From: Henriciella sp. | GTDB taxonomy: Bacteria; Pseudomonadota; Alphaproteobacteria; Caulobacterales; Hyphomonadaceae | Reading direction: 5' to 3' | Length of the DNA stretch: 42,061 nucleotides | Assembly (NCBI GenBank): GCA_021776655.1 | Contig: JAJFFK010000046.1 | Span: forward strand, 1-42,061 | In this document: positions 7,443 through 17,002 of the stretch, one piece after another | How the letters are laid out: every line of letters begins with the position of its first letter | How positions within the stretch are numbered: the stretch's first letter is position 1 | Position numbers and translations under genes: made by a program | The notes under the pieces: generated by a model | Databases searched by the model: none | What the model saw: the letters and a program-made list of their open reading frames with translations, nothing else | Told to the model about the DNA's origin: nothing

Positions 7443-7982
7443 CTACAGGATTTTGGTTCCAGCTTCTTGGCCACGCGCGACCAATGCGAGCCCTGATGGT
7501 GTGATCTCAAGTCTGGTGATGGAGCAATGATCAGGGCGGAATACGGTGACGTTGCTGCGGTTCTCAAACTGTCCAACAATCGCGTTGATGGCGATGAAAT
7601 GGCTGAAGACAACAGTCTCATCGGGTAAGTTTGACACGGTTTGGATGAGTGTGTTGCGCCAGTTCTGAACACTATCGGGCACCGTTTCCCATGATCCCAA
7701 CATGAGGTCGCGCAGCCAGCTCACGCGGTCTGTGATCTCTGGCGGCGTGGGGATTTCGGTTACGGCTGGGTTGATTGTGAGTATTAGACCGCTTTTTGAG
7801 ATAAAAGGTGCGCTGGTCTCCTGGCAGCGTTGCATCGGGCTGCTGATCGCGTGCTTGACCTCAAATACATTCAAAGCCTCGGCAGCTGTGTCAGCTTGCG
7901 TGCGACCTGTCTCGGAAAGCCCCGGGTCTGGGTGCGCTCCCCAACTTTCTGCGGCCTCTCCGTGCCGAACCAGATAGATCAT
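7443..7982 (-). CDS. Histidine phosphatase family protein (SixA/phosphoglycerate-mutase-like)
   Basis: Encodes 179 residues of the histidine phosphatase superfamily. The phosphorylated His7 lies in LVRHGEA at the extreme N-terminus, followed by GLSETGRTQAD and SSPMQRCQETS (second basic pocket residue). The second catalytic histidine is in VVFSHFIAINAIVG. Length and simplicity suggest SixA-like or small-molecule phosphatases rather than a true phosphoglycerate mutase. Its ATG overlaps the coq4 stop codon by four bases (ATGA), so the two are translationally coupled. Substrate unknown; a phosphohistidine protein or phosphorylated metabolite is possible. Confidence 0.85.
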   Translation of the reverse strand: MIYLVRHGEAAESWGAHPDPGLSETGRTQADTAAEALNVFEVKHAISSPMQRCQETSAPFISKSGLILTINPAVTEIPTPPEITDRVSWLRDLMLGSWETVPDSVQNWRNTLIQTVSNLPDETVVFSHFIAINAIVGQFENRSNVTVFRPDHCSITRLEITPSGLALVARGQEAGTKIL

Positions 7983-8749
7983 GCAGCCACAAGCATTGGT
8001 TCAATTCCAAGCTCAGTCATGACCTTCATGGCGCGCTTGTAGATGACAGGTTCGGCGATATTCAGGCGCTTGCGGGCGGCATCGAGTGGTTCACGCAGCA
8101 ACGCTTCGATGTCTTGATCAACGATACGACTAGCGGCTTTGCCATTGCGGCGCGCTTCAGCGACAACCTCTTTCACACGCGTTTCAGGCGGGGCGAGTTT
8201 GGCAATCTGACGGCTGCCCATGAACACGATGAAATTCACACCGAGGCCGCCATGTTGGCTATGGGTATAGGCCAGCAAGGCATCTTCGCCCAAGGCATCG
8301 CGGCCATAGCCTGACAGGATATGATAGAGGTCATGCGTATCGCGCAGGCGATTGCCGTACCATTGCAGATCGTCATCATAATCTAGTTGGGCTTCACGCT
8401 GCGTTTCTGATTCGGCTACAAGCCCAGCTGCACTGAGGCCTTCGCGTTTCATGAAGGTTATGTAGGCGTGGCCGACAGTCCCTTCTGGAAGGTCTTTAAG
8501 CGGCGCATGATCGTCGAGCATCGTCGGCAAGAAAGAGCGTTTGGCCAAGAGGGATGGGCCGTTTTCCGAGGCCGAGAATTGTTTGAAATCCCGGACGATT
8601 GCGTCGCCATTCAGCGCCTCAATGATGTGGAAGACCTGGCTTGTGTCTTCTTTGTCGGCGAGAAGTTTTTGCATGTGGCCCCAAGCCTTGAACGGCTTGA
8701 TGCGGCTGCGTGGACGGGAAGGGTCAATATAGGGGGTCGCGTGGGTCAT
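7979..8749 (-). CDS. coq4: Coq4 family ubiquinone biosynthesis protein
   Basis: Encodes 256 residues from the ATG at 8749; a longer frame begins with TTG at 8794 but adds sequence foreign to the family. The Coq4 signature HDLYHILSGYGRDALGE lies at about 139-155, the HDxxHx11E metal-binding motif of the family. Coq4 proteins bind coenzyme Q precursors; in eukaryotes they organise the CoQ complex and recent work assigns a role in oxidative decarboxylation of the ring at C1. Bacterial copies are known mainly in alphaproteobacteria. It overlaps the following histidine phosphatase gene by four bases and is divergent from glnB. No other ubi gene is nearby. Confidence 0.92.
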   Translation of the reverse strand: MTHATPYIDPSRPRSRIKPFKAWGHMQKLLADKEDTSQVFHIIEALNGDAIVRDFKQFSASENGPSLLAKRSFLPTMLDDHAPLKDLPEGTVGHAYITFMKREGLSAAGLVAESETQREAQLDYDDDLQWYGNRLRDTHDLYHILSGYGRDALGEDALLAYTHSQHGGLGVNFIVFMGSRQIAKLAPPETRVKEVVAEARRNGKAASRIVDQDIEALLREPLDAARKRLNIAEPVIYKRAMKVMTELGIEPMLVAA

Positions 8750-8961
8750 CTGGCTTCTGTGTCCTGATCTGATTTGAACTCGACATAACAGCAAAGTACG
8801 AACAAAACAATGACGCAGGCGTCACGAATTATCAGGCACTCTGCCCAAATAAGTGGCGCGACTGCTTAATCATTGTGCAGGACGGCGAAGAAGGACGGTT
8901 TTCGGCAAGTCGGTGCTGCCCTTCCGCAGATAACAGCCGTAAACCAGTCAGCATATGATAG

Positions 8962-9318
<357 letters not shown>

Positions 9319-9366
9319 GCGTTCCGAAACACAATCGAAATAGATTCAGTCAAACTGGAGGGCTTT

Positions 9367-10770
9367 ATGGCCGACAAGATAATCAAGATGATGAAAGATC
9401 AGGACGTGGAATTCGTCGATCTTCGGTTTACCGATCCCAAAGGTAAAATGCAGCATGTCACGTTCGACAAGGGCATGGTCGACGCCGACTTCTTTACCGA
9501 TGGCCAGATGTTCGATGGCTCCTCGATCGCTGGCTGGAAAGCGATCAATGAGTCTGACATGACGCTGATGCCGGATATGGCGACCGCGAAGATTGATCCC
9601 TTCTTTCAGCAGACGACGCTTGCGGTCATGTGCGATATTCTCGACCCGATTTCAGGGCAGCCCTACAATCGTGATCCGCGAACGACCGCAAAAAAGGCTG
9701 AGGCGTATATGGCGTCATCTGGGGTTGGCGATACTGCGTATTTCGGCCCGGAAGCTGAGTTCTTTGTCTTTGACGATGTGCGTTGGAACACCGATCCGCA
9801 CAAAACCGGTTACAGCTTTGATTCAACTGAACTGCCGGCCAATACGGATCGCGATTATGATATGGGCAATATGGGTCACCGCCCCGGTCCCAAAGGCGGT
9901 TATTTCCCTGTGCCGCCAGTTGATTCCGAGCAAGATATGCGCTCGGAAATGCTGTCGGTTATGTCTGAGCTTGGGATGGAGCCTGAAAAGCATCACCATG
10001 AGGTTGCGCCGTGCCAGCACGAGCTTGGTCTGAAGTTCAACACGCTGACGACGATGGCGGATAATCTCCAGCTATATAAATATGTCGTCCACAATGTTGC
10101 CGCGTCTTACGGCAAAACCGCGACGTTCATGCCGAAACCGTACTTTGACGACAATGGGTCTGGCATGCATGTGCACCAGTCGATCTGGAGCGGTGGCAAG
10201 CCGCTATTTGCAGGCGATGGCTATGGTGGCCTCTCAGAAATGTGCCTCCACTATATTGGCGGTATTATCAAACACGCCAAAGCCCTGAACGCGATTACCA
10301 ACGCGTCGACCAATTCCTACAAGCGCTTGGTGCCAGGATTTGAGGCGCCGGTAATGCTGGCCTATTCAGCCCGCAACCGATCCGCCTCGATCCGTATTCC
10401 ATTCGGTGCAGGGGCCAAGGCCAAGCGAATCGAAACACGGTTCCCAGATCCGACCGCTAATCCATATCTGGCTTTTGCGGCGCTGCTAATGGCTGGTCTC
10501 GACGGGATCGAGAACAAGATCCATCCAGGTGAGGCAATGGACAAGGATCTATACGATCTGCCACCAGAAGAAGCCAAAGCCATTCCTCAGGTCTGTAGCT
10601 CCTTTCGTGAAGCTTTGGAAAATCTCGATGCGGATCGCAGCTTCCTCAAAAAAGGCAATGTCTTCGATGATGATCAGATTGATGCCTATATCGCGCTGAA
10701 GATGGAAGAGGTGGAGCGCCTGCAGCTGCATCCCCACCCGGTTGAATTTGACATGTATTATAGTGTCTAG
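9367..10770 (+). CDS. glnA: Type I glutamine synthetase
   Basis: Encodes 467 residues, typical of proteobacterial GSI-beta. It makes glutamine from glutamate, ammonia and ATP as a dodecamer and is the main ammonia-assimilating enzyme. Signatures visible: [18 protein letters not shown] (N-terminal beta-grasp), [10 protein letters not shown], the ATP-binding [10 protein letters not shown] segment, [10 protein letters not shown] and the metal-binding [14 protein letters not shown]. The [10 protein letters not shown] loop carries the tyrosine (Tyr397 in E. coli) adenylylated by GlnE, so activity should be under the PII/GlnE cascade. A strong GGAGG site precedes the ATG. A hairpin terminator follows 31 bases after the stop. 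Confidence 0.97.
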   Translation: MADKIIKMMKDQDVEFVDLRFTDPKGKMQHVTFDKGMVDADFFTDGQMFDGSSIAGWKAINESDMTLMPDMATAKIDPFFQQTTLAVMCDILDPISGQPYNRDPRTTAKKAEAYMASSGVGDTAYFGPEAEFFVFDDVRWNTDPHKTGYSFDSTELPANTDRDYDMGNMGHRPGPKGGYFPVPPVDSEQDMRSEMLSVMSELGMEPEKHHHEVAPCQHELGLKFNTLTTMADNLQLYKYVVHNVAASYGKTATFMPKPYFDDNGSGMHVHQSIWSGGKPLFAGDGYGGLSEMCLHYIGGIIKHAKALNAITNASTNSYKRLVPGFEAPVMLAYSARNRSASIRIPFGAGAKAKRIETRFPDPTANPYLAFAALLMAGLDGIENKIHPGEAMDKDLYDLPPEEAKAIPQVCSSFREALENLDADRSFLKKGNVFDDDQIDAYIALKMEEVERLQLHPHPVEFDMYYSV

Positions 10771-10801
10771 GGCGAGATCGTTCTGAGATGTACCAATCAT
10801 G

Positions 10802-10830
10802 CCGGGGTCGGTTAGCGACCTCGGTATTTT
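10802..10830 (+). terminator. Rho-independent terminator after glnA
   Basis: A 9-base stem (CCGGGGTCG at 10802-10810 and CGACCTCGG at 10816-10824, one G-U pair) closes a five-base loop. It is followed by TATTTT at 10825-10830. It lies 31 bases after the glnA stop and would end the glnBA transcript. Confidence 0.75.
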
Positions 10831-10833
10831 CAA

Positions 10834-11061
10834 TTGTACCCGGTGCCCTGTTTCAGATATGGCCCGCCCTGGCTGACACTCTTATTGGTCGGGCATCTTC
10901 TGGCACCGTTCATGATCTTGGGTTTTCGATGCCCGGTCTTGCCGGTCTGGACAATGACCCTGTTACTGATTGGGGTAGCCGTTGGCTTGTGTCTCGCCAT
11001 TTTGCCACGTGCGAAAGGTGTTTTTATCGCCGCGATCTGGTTTTTGAACCGGCCAGACTAA
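10834..11061 (+). CDS. DUF983-like membrane protein lacking its zinc-ribbon N-terminus
   Basis: A 75-residue frame with two strongly hydrophobic segments (WLTLLLVGHLLAPFMIL and LPVWTMTLLLIGVAVGLCLAIL) and a tail PRAKGVFIAAIWFL. It resembles the C-terminal two thirds of DUF983 proteins, small membrane proteins often found near cytochrome oxidase assembly genes. The CPxCG zinc-ribbon start of the family is absent. The open frame begins directly after the glnA terminator and has no good ribosome binding site; TTG at 10831 is an alternative start. It is probably a 5'-truncated remnant, though a short functional form cannot be excluded. Similarity was judged by eye only. Confidence 0.4.
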   Translation: MYPVPCFRYGPPWLTLLLVGHLLAPFMILGFRCPVLPVWTMTLLLIGVAVGLCLAILPRAKGVFIAAIWFLNRPD

Positions 11062-11161
11062 GCCGCGACGGCGCAAAACTGCGTTGGAAACGGATGTTTC
11101 CGGCCATCTGGCGTCAAATTTGCAGCGTGCCACACAGGTATCAACCACGAAGAGCGCTGTT

Positions 11162-11302
11162 ATGAAAATTACATATCCACCGAGTTACGAATCAGACACC
11201 GATCAAGAGCTTGAAAATCCGAAAGCTGCGATTGTGAAAACCATGCTGCTTTGGGCATTTGTTCTCGCCTGCCTATTGGCGTGGGGCTGGCAAGTTAGCT
11301 AG
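11162..11302 (+). CDS. Small single-span membrane protein (hypothetical)
   Basis: A 46-residue frame from the ATG at 11162: a polar, acidic N-terminal half (MKITYPPSYESDTDQELENP), then KAAIV and one transmembrane helix TMLLWAFVLACLLAWGW at the very C-terminus. No Shine-Dalgarno site is obvious. It lies 100 bases after the DUF983-like frame and 154 before clpP. The layout, charged head then a tail anchor, is plausible for a real small protein but is not matched to any family I know. Confidence 0.35.
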   Translation: MKITYPPSYESDTDQELENPKAAIVKTMLLWAFVLACLLAWGWQVS

Positions 11303-11456
11303 AAAATGGTCGGCAACCCTGTCTCAAGCCGTCACGCGGGCGGCTAAAGAGCAAGTAACGCCATTCACACCTTGTTTCCGTCAGCGAATGGACAAATATT
11401 GCAGGCTCTGCCATCTCCTTGGCAACTGATTTGTTTTCCTCCGTGAAGGTTCTGCC

Positions 11457-12080
11457 ATGTCCGATCCGCGTACGACCGCTCTCAACCTTGTTCCGACTGT
11501 TATTGAACAGACAAGCCGGGGTGAAAGAGCATTCGATATTTTCTCCCGTCTGCTCAAAGAGCGGATCATTTTTATTACCGGGCCGATTGATGATGCAACC
11601 GCGTCACTCGTCTCAGCGCAATTGCTGTTTCTTGAGTCGGAAAACCCGAAAAAAGACATACAGATGTATATCAATTCGCCGGGCGGCTATGTCACTGCGG
11701 GTTTGGCGATTTATGACACAATGCAATACATTCGCTGTCCAATTGCGACCGTCTGCATCGGTCAGGCGGCAAGCATGGGATCTCTATTGCTCGCTGCGGG
11801 TGAAGCCGGGCGTCGAACCACATTGCCTAATGCGCGCGTGATGGTTCACCAGCCGTCAGGTGGCTATAGCGGTGTTGCAACAGATATCGAACGTCATGCC
11901 GAAGAAATCATGGAATTGAAGACGCGGCTGAATAATATCTATGTGAAGCATACCGGCCAATCTTATGAAGCGATCGAGCAGAAACTCGACAGGGATACAT
12001 TCATGACAGCCGAGGAAGCTGTGGAATTTGGTATTATCGACCAGGTCTATGACCGCCGTAAAGAAGAGGGCGATGAGTGA
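11457..12080 (+). CDS. clpP: ATP-dependent Clp protease proteolytic subunit
   Basis: Encodes 207 residues. ClpP forms a double heptameric serine-protease barrel fed by ClpX or ClpA. The catalytic triad is complete: Ser106 in GQAASMGS, His131 in VMVHQPSGG and Asp180 in LDRDTFM. The N-terminal axial-loop region [21 protein letters not shown] is typical, as is the [17 protein letters not shown] handle helix. clpX follows after 126 bases, then lon. In many alphaproteobacteria tig (trigger factor) precedes clpP; here the upstream DNA is the DUF983-like remnant and a small ORF. No promoter was assigned. Confidence 0.97.
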   Translation: MSDPRTTALNLVPTVIEQTSRGERAFDIFSRLLKERIIFITGPIDDATASLVSAQLLFLESENPKKDIQMYINSPGGYVTAGLAIYDTMQYIRCPIATVCIGQAASMGSLLLAAGEAGRRTTLPNARVMVHQPSGGYSGVATDIERHAEEIMELKTRLNNIYVKHTGQSYEAIEQKLDRDTFMTAEEAVEFGIIDQVYDRRKEEGDE

Positions 12081-12206
12081 GTGGTTTAGCCGACAATGGC
12101 AGACGAGGCTTGCGTGTCGCCGTCAGCACTATAATATTGAATTGAAGACGGATAAATTGCGCGGAATAAATCGCGTGTTAATCCCTCTGCTTGATTGAGG
12201 TTGCCT

Positions 12207-13472
12207 ATGGCAAAGCAAAATGGCTCCGGCGATTCGAAGAATACGCTTTATTGTTCCTTCTGCGGCAAAAGCCAGCATGAGGTCAAAAAACTGATTGCGG
12301 GTCCGACCGTGTTCATCTGTGATGAATGCGTCGAACTTTGCATGGACATCATTCGCGAAGAGAACAAAGCGTCCGGCTTCAAAGCCAAAGAGGGCGTGCC
12401 GACGCCGCAGGAAATTTGTGAAGTTCTCGATGATTATGTCATCGGGCAGCCTTATGCCAAGCGTATCCTCTCGGTGGCTGTGCACAATCACTACAAGCGC
12501 CTCGCCAACCCGGGCGGCACCGATGGGGTTGAACTTGCCAAGTCCAACATCATGCTGATCGGCCCGACCGGCTGCGGCAAGACGCTGCTCGCGCAGACAT
12601 TGGCGCGGGTTTTGGACGTTCCCTTCACGATGGCGGATGCCACGACCCTGACCGAAGCCGGTTATGTTGGTGAAGATGTTGAGAACATTGTCCTGAAGCT
12701 GTTGCAGGCGTCGGACTATAATGTCGAGCGCGCCCAGCGCGGTATCGTCTATATTGATGAGATCGACAAGATTTCCCGCAAGTCCGACAATCCCTCGATC
12801 ACCCGTGATGTTAGCGGCGAAGGGGTTCAGCAGGCTCTGCTGAAACTGATGGAAGGTACGGTTGCCGCTGTGCCACCTCAAGGCGGACGCAAACACCCTC
12901 AGCAAGAGTTCCTGCAGGTTGATACAACCAACATATTGTTCATTTGCGGCGGTGCCTTTTCTGGCCTTGACAAGATTATCTCTTCACGCGGCGAAGTCAC
13001 TTCGATTGGCTTTGGCGCAGATGTCAAAGACCCTGACGCGCGCAGAATCGGCGATGTCCTGAAAACAGTCGAACCGGAAGATTTGCAGCGCTATGGCCTG
13101 ATCCCTGAATTCATCGGGCGCTTGCCAGTGCTGGCAACGCTTGAAGATCTCGACGAAGATGCGCTGATCACGATCCTGACGGCCCCTAAGAATGCACTGG
13201 TCAAACAATACCAGAAGCTGTTCGAGATGGAGGATGTTGAGCTGAAGTTCACGTCCGATGCGCTGACGGCAATTGCCAAACGGGCGATTCTTCGCAAGAC
13301 CGGCGCGCGTGGATTGCGCTCGATTATGGAAGCTATTTTGCTGGATACGATGTTCGAGCTGCCTAATTTACGCGGTGTTACCGAAGTTGTGATCAGTGAA
13401 GAAGTCGTGGATGGCAATGCCAAACCGCTCTACGTGCATACAGAGCAGGCTAAGCCGAGCGAAGCGTCCTGA
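12207..13472 (+). CDS. clpX: ATP-dependent Clp protease ATP-binding subunit ClpX
   Basis: Encodes 421 residues from the ATG at 12207 with TGAGG six bases upstream; a TTG at 12195 in the same frame is not needed. The N-terminal zinc finger uses Cys16, Cys19, Cys38 and Cys41 (CSFC ... CDEC) and binds substrates and adaptors. The AAA+ module has Walker A GPTGCGKT (119-126), Walker B VYIDEID (181-187) and the pore loop in [12 protein letters not shown]. The IGF loop that docks ClpP is visible as SIGFGAD. The enzyme unfolds tagged proteins and passes them to ClpP. It sits between clpP and lon, a conserved proteostasis block. Confidence 0.97.
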   Translation: MAKQNGSGDSKNTLYCSFCGKSQHEVKKLIAGPTVFICDECVELCMDIIREENKASGFKAKEGVPTPQEICEVLDDYVIGQPYAKRILSVAVHNHYKRLANPGGTDGVELAKSNIMLIGPTGCGKTLLAQTLARVLDVPFTMADATTLTEAGYVGEDVENIVLKLLQASDYNVERAQRGIVYIDEIDKISRKSDNPSITRDVSGEGVQQALLKLMEGTVAAVPPQGGRKHPQQEFLQVDTTNILFICGGAFSGLDKIISSRGEVTSIGFGADVKDPDARRIGDVLKTVEPEDLQRYGLIPEFIGRLPVLATLEDLDEDALITILTAPKNALVKQYQKLFEMEDVELKFTSDALTAIAKRAILRKTGARGLRSIMEAILLDTMFELPNLRGVTEVVISEEVVDGNAKPLYVHTEQAKPSEAS

Positions 13473-13628
13473 GTTAAGCTCATAAAAGAAAATTCCACAT
13501 TTCCACCGTTATTTTACGGTTGAAGTGATATTGTCTGCACATCACATAAGATAGATGCCAGAATCATTCGATGACGGAGTGAAGGCAAAGGGTCGCTGCT
13601 GAGCAGGGCCCAAATGAAGGAGTCTGCT

Positions 13629-16037
13629 ATGACGACGAAGAAAACCCTCCCGGTACTTCCCCTACGGGATATTGTCGTTTTTCCAGATATGGTTGCCCCT
13701 CTTTTTGTCGGGCGAGACAAATCTGTTCGCGCCCTGGAAATGGTCGATGAAGGCCAAAACGAGATCATGCTGGTGGCTCAAAAAGACCCGGCAACCGATG
13801 ATCCAGGTGAATCAGACCTGCACAGCGTCGGCACAACAGCGACAATCCTGCAATTGCTGAAGCTGCCTGATGGCACGGTCAAGGTCCTGGTTGAGGGTAA
13901 GCAACGCGCGCGGGTGACAGCGCTCCGCGATAAGGGTGACTATTACGAAGCTGAAATCACCTCGATTGAAGTTGATGAGGCCAAAGGCGACGAACTTGAA
14001 GCGCTGATGCGAGCTGTCAACGAGCAGATTGAAAATTACGCCAAGCTGAACCGCAAAATCCCCCCGGAATCGGTTTCGACGATTGGCGAGATTACCGATG
14101 CTGGTCAGTTGGCAGATGCCGTTGCCTCGCAACTGCAAGTCAAGCTTGGTGAGAAGCAAGCCTTGCTTGAGCTGACGGATGCAAAGGAGCGGCTGGAGAA
14201 AGTCTTGTCCTTGATGGAAGGCGAGATGGGGATGATGCAGATGGAGCGGAAAATCAAAAACCGCGTCAAGCGTCAGATGGAGAAATCCCAGCGCGAATAC
14301 TATCTCAACGAGCAAATGAAAGCGATCCAACGCGAACTTGGCGATCAGGGCGAAGAGCGCGACGAGGTGTCTGAGCTTGAAGACAAGATCAAGGAAGCTG
14401 GCCTGTCTGAAGAGGCCCTGACGAAAGCTGAGGCCGAGGTCAAAAAGCTGCGCCAGATGAGCCCAATGTCGGCTGAATCAACGGTTGTTCGCAATTATCT
14501 CGATTGGCTGCTGGCTTTGCCATGGACTACGCGCAAGGAAATTTCGACGGATTTGATCGCAGCTGAGAAGCAGCTGAATGACGACCATTATGGACTCGAC
14601 AAAGTCAAAGAGCGCATTCTGGAATATCTCGCTGTGCAAAAGCGGACTAATAAGCTGCGCGGCCCGATCCTCTGCTTGGTTGGCCCGCCTGGGGTTGGTA
14701 AAACGTCGCTTGGCAAGTCGATCGCGGATGCGACCGGGCGTGATTTTGTGCGTGTGTCGCTGGGCGGCGTACGCGACGAGAGTGAAATTCGTGGCCACCG
14801 CCGGACCTATATCGGATCAATGCCGGGCCGGATCATTCAGAGCCTGAAAAAAGTCAAATCGGGTAATCCACTCTTCTTGCTGGATGAGATTGAGAAGATG
14901 GGCATGGACCATCGCGGCGACCCTGCATCGGCCTTGCTTGAGGTTCTCGACCCGGCACAGAACTTTGCGTTCAACGACCATTATCTCGAGGTAGATTATG
15001 ACCTGTCGGATATCATGTTCGTGACGACGGCGAATAGTTTGACAATGTCGCAGCCTTTGCTGGATCGGATGGAGATCATTCGTATCCCTGGCTATACCGA
15101 GGATGAAAAACTGCAGATCGCCTTGCGCCATCTCCTGCCCAAAATTCGCGCTGACCATGGCTTGAACGAGCAGGAATGGGTGATTGAGGAAGCTGCGCTG
15201 GTCGATCTTATCCGCTATTACACGCGAGAGGCCGGGGTGCGTTCATTAGAGCGTGAGCTGGCAAAACTGGCCCGCAAAGCTGTGCGTAAGTTGGGGGATG
15301 CTGCCGATGCAGCGGTCAGTGTCACGTCTGACAATCTCGCGGACTTTTCCGGTGTGCGCCAATTCCGCTTTGGACTGGCCGACGAGATTGATCAGGTTGG
15401 CGCGGTGACCGGGCTGGCCTGGACAGAAGCCGGCGGAGATCTACTGACGATTGAAGCTTTGTCGATGCCGGGTCGTGGCAACACCAAAGTTACTGGCAAT
15501 TTGCGTGATGTGATGAAGGAATCGATCTCTGCGGCGGGCTCTCTTGTGCGCTCGCGCGCGGTTGATTTTGGGATCAAGCCGAGCGTCTTCAACACCACTG
15601 ACATTCACGTGCATGTTCCAGATGGCGCAACGCCAAAGGATGGTCCATCGGCTGGTGTTGGCATGACAACTGCGATTGTCTCTCTGCTTACCGGGATCGC
15701 TGTACGACGTGATCTGGCGATGACTGGCGAGATTTCCTTGCGCGGGCGTGTGTTGCCGATTGGTGGCTTGAAAGAGAAATTGCTGGCTGCGCTGCGCGGC
15801 GGCATCACGACGGTGCTGATCCCGGAAGAGAATGAGAAAGATCTGGTCGATCTGCCTGACAATGTGAAGGCAGCGGTGGAGATTATTCCGGTCTCGGACA
15901 TTAAGGAAGTTCTGGCCCACGCATTGGTCCAGCCGCTGACGCCAATTCAATGGTCAGCCGAGGATGAGCAAGCTCTGGCAGCAACGCTTTCTGGCCGCCC
16001 GGCCAGCGCCGCCAGCACGGAGCAAATCCGGCACTAG
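13629..16037 (+). CDS. lon: ATP-dependent Lon protease
   Basis: Encodes 802 residues from the ATG at 13629, with AAGGAG at 13617-13622; an upstream ATG at 13614 lies before that site. Lon is a cytosolic homohexamer that degrades misfolded and regulatory proteins. Order of domains: N-terminal substrate-binding domain (LPVLPLRDIVVFPDM), a long helical linker with RVKRQMEKSQREYYLNEQMKA split by its conserved residues, AAA+ with Walker A GPPGVGKT (352-359) and LLDEIEKMG, then the LonB-type protease domain with Ser674 (PKDGPSAG) and Lys717 (GGLKEKLL) forming the catalytic dyad. A heat-shock promoter is expected upstream but I could not assign one confidently. A terminator hairpin follows. hupB, often next, is absent. 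Confidence 0.97.
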   Translation: MTTKKTLPVLPLRDIVVFPDMVAPLFVGRDKSVRALEMVDEGQNEIMLVAQKDPATDDPGESDLHSVGTTATILQLLKLPDGTVKVLVEGKQRARVTALRDKGDYYEAEITSIEVDEAKGDELEALMRAVNEQIENYAKLNRKIPPESVSTIGEITDAGQLADAVASQLQVKLGEKQALLELTDAKERLEKVLSLMEGEMGMMQMERKIKNRVKRQMEKSQREYYLNEQMKAIQRELGDQGEERDEVSELEDKIKEAGLSEEALTKAEAEVKKLRQMSPMSAESTVVRNYLDWLLALPWTTRKEISTDLIAAEKQLNDDHYGLDKVKERILEYLAVQKRTNKLRGPILCLVGPPGVGKTSLGKSIADATGRDFVRVSLGGVRDESEIRGHRRTYIGSMPGRIIQSLKKVKSGNPLFLLDEIEKMGMDHRGDPASALLEVLDPAQNFAFNDHYLEVDYDLSDIMFVTTANSLTMSQPLLDRMEIIRIPGYTEDEKLQIALRHLLPKIRADHGLNEQEWVIEEAALVDLIRYYTREAGVRSLERELAKLARKAVRKLGDAADAAVSVTSDNLADFSGVRQFRFGLADEIDQVGAVTGLAWTEAGGDLLTIEALSMPGRGNTKVTGNLRDVMKESISAAGSLVRSRAVDFGIKPSVFNTTDIHVHVPDGATPKDGPSAGVGMTTAIVSLLTGIAVRRDLAMTGEISLRGRVLPIGGLKEKLLAALRGGITTVLIPEENEKDLVDLPDNVKAAVEIIPVSDIKEVLAHALVQPLTPIQWSAEDEQALAATLSGRPASAASTEQIRH

Positions 16038-16060
16038 CGCCATGCGATGGATAAAAATGC

Positions 16061-16090
16061 ACGGCCTCTGTCTTTTCTGACGGAGGCCGT
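16061..16090 (+). terminator. Terminator hairpin after lon
   Basis: Arms ACGGCCTCTGTC (16061-16072) and GACGGAGGCCGT (16079-16090) pair over 12 bases with one G-U pair around the loop TTTTCT. Only a weak T-rich tail (CTTGCATTT) follows. It lies 24 bases after the lon stop and 41 before the tRNA gene, so it probably ends lon transcription. Confidence 0.65.
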
Positions 16091-16131
16091 CTTGCATTTC
16101 CCGCCGGAGTATCGCAAATAACGCCTTCTGA

Positions 16132-16207
16132 GGGCGATTAGCTCAGTTGGTAGAGCATCTCGTTTACACCGAGAGGGTCAGCGGTTCGAGCCCGTTATCG
16201 CCCACCA
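16132..16207 (+). tRNA. tRNA-Val (anticodon TAC)
   Basis: A 76-base tRNA including an encoded 3' CCA. The acceptor stem pairs GGGCGAT with ATCGCCC. The D-arm is TAGCTCAGTTGGTAGAGCA. The anticodon stem CTCG/CGAG holds the loop with TAC, reading GTA and probably other valine codons. The T-arm contains the invariant GTTCGAG loop. tRNA-Val downstream of lon is a familiar alphaproteobacterial order. The gene is intact and no integrated element is attached to its 3' end. Confidence 0.95.
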
Positions 16208-16225
16208 TTCCTTGTCTTGTTTGTC

Positions 16226-16999
16226 TTAATTGATGCCCCCGGCAAGGTGCATCCAACGATACAGAAGCCGGGCCGCGACATATAGAATCAAAATGGCTGT
16301 TAGCCGCTTGATAAATAACGGTTGCAAGCCTTTTGCGGCGAACCAGGAGCCGATCTGCCCGCCGATAAACACCGCTGGAAGCAGCGGCCAATACGGCATG
16401 ACAAGCGCCAGGATGTTAAGGTCCTGCAGCTTCATCAATTGCCCGGTGAGGCCGGACAGAGAGTTGACCAGAATGAACAGGCTGCAGGCGGCGGCGATCT
16501 TCCTTGGCGAGCCCCAGTGCAGAAAATAGAGGATTGGTGCCAGGAGAATACCGCCGCCAATCCCGACAATGCCAGATAGAAGACCGATCCCGCCGCCGGT
16601 TAGAAGAGCGACAGCAAGCGGTGTTGGTTTGCGCTCTGTATTCTGCAGGGTTGGTGCGCGTTGGAAGGCGAGCCGCAGCCCTGACAATAGCAGCGCGCCG
16701 CCGAGCAGTCCGATAAAGACCGTCTCAGGCACGACGAGGCGTCCGCCAAGCCAGGCGAGAGGGATCGACAGGAGAAGAAACGGCAACAGGGGCCGCAGAG
16801 CGATCTCCCCCGTCCGGTAAAACCGCCAAATCCCGCCGCTCACCACAATAATATTACCCAGCAGAGCGATCGCTGGCAGGATTCGAAAATCTGTCCCGTT
16901 GAGGACGAGGAGGGCGTTATATGTCGATCCGCCGCCAAACCCTACGGCGGCATAAAGGGCCGCTGTCACCAGAAAAAGACCGGCCAGAACAAGCGGCAT
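16226..16999 (-). CDS. TSUP-family (TauE/SafE) membrane transporter
   Basis: Encodes 257 residues with about eight hydrophobic segments and the repeated family motifs GFGGGSTYNALLVL (first half) and GIVGIGGGILLAPIL (second half), typical of TauE/SafE permeases. These carry sulfite, sulfoacetate or other sulfur-containing anions across the inner membrane. The start is three bases after the moeA stop, so it is the last gene of the molybdenum-cofactor run. That link may mean it handles sulfite or another anion tied to molybdoenzyme activity, but this is inference; the family's substrates are diverse. The stop lies 18 bases from the tRNA-Val end, in convergent orientation. Confidence 0.88.
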   Translation of the reverse strand: MPLVLAGLFLVTAALYAAVGFGGGSTYNALLVLNGTDFRILPAIALLGNIIVVSGGIWRFYRTGEIALRPLLPFLLLSIPLAWLGGRLVVPETVFIGLLGGALLLSGLRLAFQRAPTLQNTERKPTPLAVALLTGGGIGLLSGIVGIGGGILLAPILYFLHWGSPRKIAAACSLFILVNSLSGLTGQLMKLQDLNILALVMPYWPLLPAVFIGGQIGSWFAAKGLQPLFIKRLTAILILYVAARLLYRWMHLAGGIN

Positions 17000-17002
17000 G
17001 GA

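Noticed and set aside
13473-13628. Possible heat-shock promoter before lon
   Set aside because: A GTTG element is present but the partner -10 does not match the alphaproteobacterial sigma-32 pattern well enough.
16132-16207. tRNA-Val as an integration site
   Set aside because: The flanking genes are core-type and no duplicated tRNA 3' end or integrase is present.
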